NCBI GenBank assembly: GCA_964496705.1
Contig: CAZCBJ010000118.1
Location: forward strand, 1-11,271
Length of the DNA stretch: 11,271 nucleotides
Origin: CAZCBJ01 sp964496705
GTDB taxonomy: Bacteria > Chloroflexota > Anaerolineae > Anaerolineales > Anaerolineaceae
Direction: 5' to 3'
Shown: positions 6,268 through 11,271 of the stretch, piece after piece
Position numbering within the stretch: position 1 is the first letter of the stretch
Layout: each line of letters starts with the position of its first letter
The notes under the pieces: model-generated
What the model was told of the DNA's origin: nothing
The model's database searches: none
The model's input: only the letters and a program-made list of their open reading frames with translations
Program-made: the position numbers and the translations under genes

Positions 6268-6984
6268 CTAGAGTCCATATTCGAGAAGTAAAGCCGGATC
6301 GCCCAGCACCTGTTCGGTTGGGCCGTCGGCCACCACCCTGCCCTGGTGGATCAACACGCTGCGCGGGGCAAGTTGGTGGGCCAGGTCAAAATCGTGGGTG
6401 GCGATGATCATCGTCTGAGGGAGTTCATGGAGCAATTCGATCAGGTGCCGCCGCGCACGCGGATCCAGGCCGGCGGATGGCTCGTCGAACACAAGGATCT
6501 CCGGGCGCATTGACAGCACGCTGGCGATGGCGATGCGCTTCTTCTCGCCCATGCTCAGGTGGTAAGATGAGCGCTGGATATAGTCTTGCATATACACGGA
6601 CGCCAATGCCTCATCCACCCGCTGCTTGACTTCCGCAGCCGGCAGGCCCTGGTAAATTGGCCCATAGGCTACGTCTTCGCCCACCGTCGGACAGAACAAC
6701 TGATCGTCAGGGTTCTGGAAGACCAGCCCCACCAGGCTGCGCACGCGGCTGAGGTTGGCCGGGTTGAGCGGCAATTTGCAAATCTCCACCCTGCCCTTGT
6801 TCGGGTTGAGTATGCCATTCAAGTGCAACAGCAGGGTGGATTTGCCCGCCCCATTCGGTCCCACCAGCGCAATTTTTTCGCCGCGCTGCACCGACAAATC
6901 AATCCCTTTCAACGCAGCGTGCCCGTCTGGATAATCAAACCAAATGTCATTTAGCAAGATCGTATTGTCCACAGCATCAACCAA
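6268..6984 (-). CDS. cbiO: ECF cobalt/nickel transporter ATPase subunit
   Basis: CbiO is the cytoplasmic ATPase that drives the CbiM-CbiQ importer. The 238-residue product (counted from 6984) carries every ABC motif: Walker A GPNGAGKST (42-50), Q-loop VFQNPDDQLF (88-97, the NPDDQLF form typical of ECF ATPases), the signature LSMGEKKR (143-150, with Met in place of the usual second Gly), Walker B ILVFDEP (163-169), D-loop SAGLDP (170-175) and switch His197 in ATHDFD. The start is uncertain: TTG 6984 overlaps the cbiQ stop by eight bases, while GTG 6972 lies four bases beyond that stop, and neither has a clear ribosome site. Either way the conserved LNDIWFDYPDG N-terminus is kept. The gene is followed after seven bases by the Fur-family gene. 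Confidence 0.93.
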   Translation of the reverse strand: MVDAVDNTILLNDIWFDYPDGHAALKGIDLSVQRGEKIALVGPNGAGKSTLLLHLNGILNPNKGRVEICKLPLNPANLSRVRSLVGLVFQNPDDQLFCPTVGEDVAYGPIYQGLPAAEVKQRVDEALASVYMQDYIQRSSYHLSMGEKKRIAIASVLSMRPEILVFDEPSAGLDPRARRHLIELLHELPQTMIIATHDFDLAHQLAPRSVLIHQGRVVADGPTEQVLGDPALLLEYGL

Positions 6985-7786
6985 TCAACAATCCAAAAAA
7001 GAGCAAGATGAGCAGCAGCCCGAAACCGAGCGCGACGACCAGGCGGTCGGTGGCTGCCAGACCCGGCGCGGGCAGGCTGCGAATTTCGCCGTCGTAGCCG
7101 CGCGAAAGCATGGCTGCATACACCCGCTCCGAGCGCTCCAACGAGCGCAGGAACAGGCTGCCCGCCATGCCACCGGCCACCCCTGCCCGCCAGGTCAAGC
7201 TGCCGCCGCTGCGCCGGCCGGGTGAATTCCCGCTTCCGCTGCGCGCCGAACGCGCGCGCAGCAGACGGCTGGCTTCCTCGGTCATCACGAACAGGTAGCG
7301 CCACATCAACGAGATGATCGCTACCAGCACGCGCGGCACACGCAGGTGGCGCAGAGCCAGGAACAGCTCCTCCACTGGCGTGGTCGCGGTCAGCAGGATG
7401 GCACCCTGCACCGACAGCCAGGATTTCAGTCCAATGGCCAGCAAGCGCAACAATCCCTCCAGCGAGGCGCTCAGACCGTTCGCTCCCAGCGGCAGGGTGA
7501 ACACCACCTGACCTGGGGTGGTGAAGGGCAGCGGAACGGCTGCCAGAACGAATGGCAGCGCCAACAGCGCGCGCTTCAACAGGCGCGCGATGCCCAGCCC
7601 TGAAAGAATTGCCAGCGATAAATTGACCGAAAGCAGCAGAATATACAACGCCCACGCGTTTCGCGGGGTAAGGGTCGTCACCAGGATCAGCCCGAGAGTC
7701 AGGGGCAGCTTTACCCGCGCGTCCAGGCGGTGGATCATGCTATCCCCCGGGCGGTAAGGGTCAAGATGGCTGGCGTGGAGGCTCAT
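6977..7786 (-). CDS. cbiQ: ECF cobalt/nickel transporter transmembrane coupling subunit
   Basis: CbiQ is the T-component that passes ATP-driven movement from CbiO to the metal-binding CbiM. The 269-residue protein opens with HRLDARVKLPLTLGLILV (19-36), the usual CbiQ start. It has hydrophobic segments near 28-40, 45-64, 72-88, 112-132, 153-168 and 250-267. The two cytoplasmic coupling motifs are recognisable: EEASRLLRARSAR (170-182) and SERVYAAMLSRGYDG (219-233), where ARG is replaced by ARS and SRG. A Gly/Ser/Arg-rich loop (183-199) between them is longer and more polar than the surroundings. Its ATG overlaps the cbiM stop as ATGA, implying translational coupling; no strong ribosome site precedes it. 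Confidence 0.93.
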   Translation of the reverse strand: MSLHASHLDPYRPGDSMIHRLDARVKLPLTLGLILVTTLTPRNAWALYILLLSVNLSLAILSGLGIARLLKRALLALPFVLAAVPLPFTTPGQVVFTLPLGANGLSASLEGLLRLLAIGLKSWLSVQGAILLTATTPVEELFLALRHLRVPRVLVAIISLMWRYLFVMTEEASRLLRARSARSGSGNSPGRRSGGSLTWRAGVAGGMAGSLFLRSLERSERVYAAMLSRGYDGEIRSLPAPGLAATDRLVVALGFGLLLILLFFGLLIG

Positions 7787-8742
7787 GCGGCTTCAGAGGA
7801 GCCGCGCTTGCGCCGGCTGTAAGCGATGCCCAGTGCAACACCCAGCACGGTCAAGGTGCCCAGCACGCCCGCAGCGATGGTCGCCAACGCTTCGTTCCGG
7901 ATGCCCGGCATGACATAATCGGGAACGATGTTATAGAAGCTGTCCCGGGCTGTATCGAGAAAGCCTTTCTGTTCGGCTACCCATTCCAGACCGTCTGGAT
8001 GACTGGAGGCAAGCGGAGAAAGCACTGCCAGCAGCAATGCGATGGCCAGACCGCCAAGCAGTACCGCTTTGCCGCCCGCCGGTTGGGGCGCGCCGATTTT
8101 CAACAGGTCGCGCCGCGCGGCATAGATAAATGCCAGCGCGCCCACTGTGATCAACCCCTCGCCCACGCCGATCAAAGCATGGATGGCGGCCATGGCCGGC
8201 ACGGCGATGTTGGCTGGAGAAGTACCCGAAAGCGCCAGTTGCAGGGCTGCCGCAAGTGAAGCGATAAGAATAGAAAGCCAGGCTGCAGCAAACCCGCCGG
8301 CGAAGATGTTGACCCGTGGAGCGGAGGAAATGCGCTGGAAGGCGCGGTGTACCGCGTAGGAGACAAACACGCCGATCACTGCCATGTTAAAAATGTTGGC
8401 GCCTAATGCCAGCAGCCCACCGTCCTGAAAGATCAGCGCCTGAACTGAGACCACGGCGGTCATGGTCAGAACCGCTGCCCACGGCCCGAGCAGGATGGTG
8501 GCCAGCGCCGCGCCCAGCAGGTGGCCGGATGTTCCGCCAGCCACAGTGAAGTTCAACATCTGTCCGGCGAAAATGGCGGCGGCCACCACGCCCATCACCG
8601 GAACCTCGCGCTCGCCCAGGTCGCGGCTGACCCTGCGCAAAGCCACGGCGATGACCGCGATGCTCAGCACCCAGAAAATAATCGAAACAACCACTGATAA
8701 AAACCCATCTGGAATGTGCATAGCGACGGGTGAAAAAAACAT
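7783..8742 (-). CDS. cbiM: ECF cobalt/nickel transporter substrate-binding subunit with fused PDGLE (N-type) domain
   Basis: CbiM/NikM is the membrane S-component that binds Co2+ or Ni2+. The 319-residue product has MHIPDGFLS (8-16), SGHLLGAALATILLGPWAA (72-90), IFQDGGLLALGANIFNMAVIG (104-124, read in two parts) and HALIGVGEGLITVGAL (188-203), all CbiM signatures. His9 and His74 correspond to His2 and His67 of structurally known NikM. After about residue 226 comes an extra helix, the extracytoplasmic PDGLEWVAEQKGF (249-261) and a last helix (about 284-308): the CbiN/NikN-like PDGLE module fused in, which is common in NikMN-type proteins. The ATG at 8742 has a strong ribosome site; a GTG at 8781 in the same frame is less likely. 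This start adds seven residues before the MHI that normally forms the mature N-terminus. Cobalt versus nickel is undecided. Confidence 0.95.
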   Translation of the reverse strand: MFFSPVAMHIPDGFLSVVVSIIFWVLSIAVIAVALRRVSRDLGEREVPVMGVVAAAIFAGQMLNFTVAGGTSGHLLGAALATILLGPWAAVLTMTAVVSVQALIFQDGGLLALGANIFNMAVIGVFVSYAVHRAFQRISSAPRVNIFAGGFAAAWLSILIASLAAALQLALSGTSPANIAVPAMAAIHALIGVGEGLITVGALAFIYAARRDLLKIGAPQPAGGKAVLLGGLAIALLLAVLSPLASSHPDGLEWVAEQKGFLDTARDSFYNIVPDYVMPGIRNEALATIAAGVLGTLTVLGVALGIAYSRRKRGSSEAA

Positions 8743-8748
8743 GGTTGA

Positions 8749-8755
8749 CTCCTCT
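8749..8755 (-). promoter_or_regulatory. Shine-Dalgarno site fixing the cbiM start
   Basis: On the minus strand AGAGGAG lies six bases before ATG 8742. No similar purine run precedes the internal ATG at 8721, which would begin the protein exactly at MHIPDG. The site therefore argues for the seven-residue-longer protein. Confidence 0.75.
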
Positions 8756-8781
8756 TGATGTACAATAAGGTTGGCAAACAC

Positions 8782-8795
8782 AAATTGGCCAAATT
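8782..8795. repeat. palindrome at the predicted cbiM transcription start
   Basis: AAATTGGCCAAATT is an inverted repeat around a perfect TTGGCCAA core, with one mismatched pair before two more matching pairs. It covers the predicted start point and touches the -10 box. It is a possible second repressor site. No binding protein is known from the sequence alone. Confidence 0.35.
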
Positions 8796-8821
8796 ATAAT
8801 TTAACTTTTATGCTAATGCAA
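8793..8821 (-). promoter_or_regulatory. cbiMQO-fur operon promoter
   Basis: On the minus strand a perfect -10 TATAAT (8793-8798) lies 17 bases after TTGCAT (8816-8821), a 3/6 match to the -35 consensus that keeps the TTG. The predicted transcript starts near 8786, leaving a leader of about 44 bases. That is too short for a cobalamin or NiCo riboswitch. Confidence 0.6.
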
Positions 8822-8832
8822 ATTTTTGCAAA
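8811..8832. promoter_or_regulatory. candidate operator over the cbiM -35 box
   Basis: TGCAAATTTTTGCA (8817-8830) is an inverted repeat with six-base arms TGCAAA/TTTGCA and a two-base centre. TGCAAA also recurs as a direct repeat at 8817 and 8827, one helical turn apart, and a near copy TGCTAA sits at 8811. The element overlaps the cbiM -35 and lies in AT-rich DNA, as expected for a Fur-family site. It does not match the classic Fur, Zur or PerR consensus that I know, so the assignment is inference. Confidence 0.45.
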
Positions 8833-8888
8833 AGAAAAAGATTGTACAGATCAGTAATTTATCTGAATTGTCCTTGACAGGCGAAACC

Positions 8889-10376
8889 ATGCTCCCCACT
8901 CTCCTCATCATCCTCCTGGTACTCTTGCTTTTTTTCTTTGCTTTCCTGCTGCTGCGCACTTTACGTTTCGCAAGGCCAATGGCGCCGGTGGATGTGGTTG
9001 ACCTGCCGGATGTGGACGCGGCTTTGGTTGCTCAGCACCTCTCCCAGGTCATTCGCTGTCCCACCCATGTGGTTGACCAACAGCTCAACCCCAACCGCAA
9101 GGCTCTGTTCAAGCTGGCCGATCTGCTCGAAAAGCTCTACCCGCGTGTTCACGCCATGTTGAAGCGCGAAACGATCCATGATTATTCGCTGCTCTACACC
9201 TGGGAAGGCAGCCAACCCGACCAGCCCGGGGTATTGTTTCTGGCGCATTTGGATGTTATCCCGGCTGACCCCGCTACGCTGACCGATTGGGTTCATCCGC
9301 CTTTTGAAGGTCAGATCGCGGATGGCTATGTGTGGGGAAGGGGTACGCTGGATGACAAGAACCAGGTGATCGGACTGTTGGAAGCGGTCGAGTACTTGCT
9401 GCGCAACGGTTGGTGGCCGCAGCGCACCGTCTATCTGGCTTTCGGTCATGATGAAGAGCTGGGTGGAAGTCAGGGAGCGGCGCGCGTCTCCGCTTTGCTC
9501 GCTGAGCGAGGCGCGCAGATCGAGGCTGTCCTGGATGAAGGCACCGGACTGGTGGATCACTTGCTGCCCGGGGTGGAGGGCCCTGTGGCACCGGTCGGCC
9601 TGGCTGAAAAGGGCTATCTCACCCTTGAATTGAGCGTGGAAGCGGCTGCCGGTCATTCCTCCATGCCAGACGGCCCAACCGCAATCGAGCGTTTATCCCG
9701 CGCGCTGGTGCGCCTTCAGGCGCATCCCATGCCTGCTCAAGCTGACCTGCTTTTGCCCTTTTTCCGCGGCTTGGGCGCCGCCCTGCCGTTTCGCTTCCAG
9801 TTGGTGTTCGCCAATTTCTGGCTGTTCAAAGGCTTGATCCGCCGCACGCTGCTGGCGCGCCCACAGACCGCCGCGGCTATCCGCACCACCTCTGCCGCCA
9901 CTGTTATCCAGGGAGGCGGGCGCGAAAATGTACTGCCGTCGCGCGCCAGTGCCCGCGTTAATTTTCGCTTGCTCCCCGGCGATACCATCGCTGCAGTCTG
10001 CGAACACGTGCGCAGGGTGATTGCTGATCCGTGCGTCCATTTTGAGCCTGCGCCCGGCAGTACAATCGATGAAGCCTCACCGTCCTCTTCCCAGGAAAGC
10101 GATGCCTTCCAGCGCCTGTCCATTGCAGTGCGCCAGGTGTTTGGCATGGAAGTCCCGGTTGTGCCCTATTTGGTGTTGGGCATGACCGATTCGCGCCATT
10201 ATCTGCCCCTTTGCAATCAGGTGTATCGCTTCGCGCCGATACGCCTGTCTATCGAGGATCTCGAGCGCGTGCATGGCGTTAACGAGCGGATTGCCGTGCA
10301 GAACTGCGCGCAAATGGTTCAATTCAACATTCTATTGATTGAAAGTTGGTCGCATGCCGAGGAGGTGACTCTATGA
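8889..10376 (+). CDS. membrane-anchored M20 metallopeptidase (PM20D1/carboxypeptidase S-like)
   Basis: This 495-residue protein has an N-terminal hydrophobic anchor (3-22), then an M20 domain. The di-zinc and catalytic residues are all present: His120 and Asp122 in AHLDVIP, Asp155 in GRGTLDDK (150-157), Glu189/Glu190 in GHDEELGG (186-193), Asp216 in VLDEG, and His462 in ERVHGVNE. The lid or dimerisation domain starts near KGYLTLELSV (241-250) and includes AGHSSMP (254-260). The TDSRHY motif (433-438) and overall length match the PM20D1/CPS branch, whose members cleave C-terminal residues or hydrolyse and form N-acyl amino acids. I chose ATG 8889 because it places the anchor at the very start; a TTG at 8826 would add 21 polar residues. 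The ribosome site is weak. The stop overlaps the start of the patatin gene. Confidence 0.93.
   Translation: MLPTLLIILLVLLLFFFAFLLLRTLRFARPMAPVDVVDLPDVDAALVAQHLSQVIRCPTHVVDQQLNPNRKALFKLADLLEKLYPRVHAMLKRETIHDYSLLYTWEGSQPDQPGVLFLAHLDVIPADPATLTDWVHPPFEGQIADGYVWGRGTLDDKNQVIGLLEAVEYLLRNGWWPQRTVYLAFGHDEELGGSQGAARVSALLAERGAQIEAVLDEGTGLVDHLLPGVEGPVAPVGLAEKGYLTLELSVEAAAGHSSMPDGPTAIERLSRALVRLQAHPMPAQADLLLPFFRGLGAALPFRFQLVFANFWLFKGLIRRTLLARPQTAAAIRTTSAATVIQGGGRENVLPSRASARVNFRLLPGDTIAAVCEHVRRVIADPCVHFEPAPGSTIDEASPSSSQESDAFQRLSIAVRQVFGMEVPVVPYLVLGMTDSRHYLPLCNQVYRFAPIRLSIEDLERVHGVNERIAVQNCAQMVQFNILLIESWSHAEEVTL
10360..10368 (+). promoter_or_regulatory. Shine-Dalgarno site for the patatin gene
   Basis: AGGAGGTGA lies inside the 3' end of the M20 gene, with its GG core seven bases before ATG 10373. 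It fixes the start of the downstream gene and indicates strong translation coupled to the M20 gene. Confidence 0.75.
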
Positions 10377-11271
10377 AACCATTTCGCAAACATGTGGCGG
10401 TGGCTGTTGACGGGGGTGGTATCAAGGGTGTCGTGGTCACCCGCGCCCTGTCCATGCTGGAGGAATCGCTCGGACAAAAAGTGAACCAAATTTTTCGGCT
10501 TGCCGTCGGCACCTCCACCGGTTCGATCATTTCAGCCGGGATTGGCGCCGGACTGAGCGCGGCTCAGATGTATTCGCTGTATACCGAGCTGGGTGAAAAA
10601 ATATTTCAGAAAACCTGGCGCACCTTTTTCTGGCCGCTCAGCCGCTACCGCTATTCCTTTGCGCCGGTCGAAGCAGCCCTGCGCCAGTACATTGGTGATC
10701 GCGTGATGGGTGATTTCTGGAACGCTTCTCCACCTACGGATGTGGTTATCACCACCTTTGATCTGGTCGAGAACCGCACCCGCTTCATCAAGCCCTGGAA
10801 GGAGGAGTACCAGGACTGGCCGGTGGTGCAGGCCGTCCTCGCCTCCAGCTCGGTGCCCACCTACTTTCCCGTCGTCGCCAGGCGTTATGTGGACGGCGGC
10901 GTGGGCGCGTATGCCAACCCGTGTTATATCGCCGCGTATGAGGCGCAGTTCTGCCTGAACTGGGATCCGGCTGAGACCACCCTGATCAGCATCGGCACCG
11001 GTCGCTCGCCACATTCGATGCTGCCTGGTGAAGCCGATCGCTTTTTTGTCTGGAACTGGCTGTCGCCGCTTCTGGGCGCATTTCTCCAATCGGCCGACGA
11101 CCAGCAGGTTCACCTGGTGCGCACCTTCTTCGAGCCACTCGACTTTCGCCGTTTCCAGGTCGATTTCCGCCGTCCGATTGAGATGGACGATGCCGCCCTG
11201 ATCCCTCAACTTTCGGGTTACGGGGAAGAACTGGGGCATATGATCCTCAACGATCTGACCGATGCGAGCAT
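10373..11271 (+). CDS. patatin-like phospholipase/acyl hydrolase (3' truncated by window edge)
   Basis: The first 299 residues of a patatin-like serine hydrolase are present, and the frame is still open at the window edge. Patatins release fatty acids from phospholipids or other acyl esters using a Ser-Asp dyad. The oxyanion-hole motif DGGGIKG (13-19), the nucleophile elbow GTSTG (46-50, Ser48), the ASSSVPTYFP segment (157-166) and the catalytic DGG (Asp174) occur in the right order and spacing. LISIGTGRS (about 205-213) is the usual strand after the core. There is no signal peptide, so it is probably cytoplasmic. It overlaps the M20 stop by ATGA and has its own strong ribosome site, so the two genes are co-expressed. 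The native substrate is not evident. Confidence 0.93.
   Translation, partial: MKPFRKHVAVAVDGGGIKGVVVTRALSMLEESLGQKVNQIFRLAVGTSTGSIISAGIGAGLSAAQMYSLYTELGEKIFQKTWRTFFWPLSRYRYSFAPVEAALRQYIGDRVMGDFWNASPPTDVVITTFDLVENRTRFIKPWKEEYQDWPVVQAVLASSSVPTYFPVVARRYVDGGVGAYANPCYIAAYEAQFCLNWDPAETTLISIGTGRSPHSMLPGEADRFFVWNWLSPLLGAFLQSADDQQVHLVRTFFEPLDFRRFQVDFRRPIEMDDAALIPQLSGYGEELGHMILNDLTDAS

Noticed and set aside
6951..7655. 234-residue minus-strand frame
   Set aside because: Alternate frame of cbiQ; Arg/Ala/Gly-rich with no motif, while the cbiQ frame has all family signatures.
8743..8781. Upstream GTG (8781) as the cbiM start
   Set aside because: It adds a charged 13-residue segment foreign to the family, encodes the strong ribosome site itself, and would leave almost no leader.
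8874..8879. TTGACA as a promoter for the M20 gene
   Set aside because: A -10 at the right distance would fall inside the gene (near 8897), where the sequence is C-rich and unlike a -10 box; no other convincing promoter was found in the spacer.
8743..8888. Cobalamin or NiCo riboswitch upstream of cbiM
   Set aside because: The predicted leader is only about 44 bases and shows no B12-box-like or NiCo-type conserved core.
8961..9656. 231-residue minus-strand frame
   Set aside because: Antisense to the M20 domain, no recognisable motif.
10532..11239. Long open frame on the minus strand, 235 residues
   Set aside because: It lies wholly inside the patatin gene, whose catalytic motifs are intact; the translation resembles no family and is a GC-driven shadow.

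Overview
The window is GC-rich, densely packed bacterial chromosome. It carries twelve protein-coding features: ten complete genes, one 3'-truncated gene and one doubtful 5'-truncated tail. I see no rRNA, tRNA, CRISPR array, insertion sequence or phage gene. The combination of a NurA/HerA operon with an ECF cobalt/nickel transporter, a Fur-family regulator, XseAB and a YuiD-type membrane protein would suit a Chloroflexota bacterium of the Anaerolineae type. That placement is an inference from gene content and base composition, not shown by a marker gene.

Layout. (1) Positions 2-181 may be the tail of a membrane protein entering from the left, followed by a 123-base spacer. (2) Positions 305-3797, plus strand: a tightly coupled three-gene operon of nurA, a small gene that looks like a free-standing copy of the HerA N-terminal HAS-barrel region, and herA. 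NurA and HerA form the DNA-end resection nuclease and its hexameric translocase; the middle protein has no assigned role and is the most novel item here. (3) Positions 5781 down to 3798, minus strand: xseA, xseB and a divergent-PAP2 (DUF212/YuiD) gene. The xseA promoter sits on the end of the preceding gene, and its predicted transcript begins at or next to the start codon. This operon converges on herA with no spacer at all. (4) Positions 8742 down to 5813, minus strand: cbiM(N), cbiQ, cbiO and a Fur-family repressor, forming a complete ECF-type Co2+/Ni2+ importer with a probable metal-sensing regulator as the last gene. (5) Positions 8743-8888 are an AT-rich divergent control region with a good promoter for cbiM overlapped by palindromes, a plausible operator for the Fur protein. 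(6) Positions 8889-11271, plus strand: a membrane-anchored M20 peptidase of the PM20D1/carboxypeptidase S type, overlapping by ATGA a patatin-like acyl hydrolase that runs off the right edge.

Two of the modules act on DNA ends or single strands (NurA/HerA and exonuclease VII). A third imports a metal needed for B12 or nickel enzymes under probable feedback by its own regulator. The fourth pairs two hydrolases that could act on the same lipid-derived substrate. None of the material looks recently transferred: codon use and GC content are even across the genes, and only the 8743-8888 spacer is clearly AT-rich.
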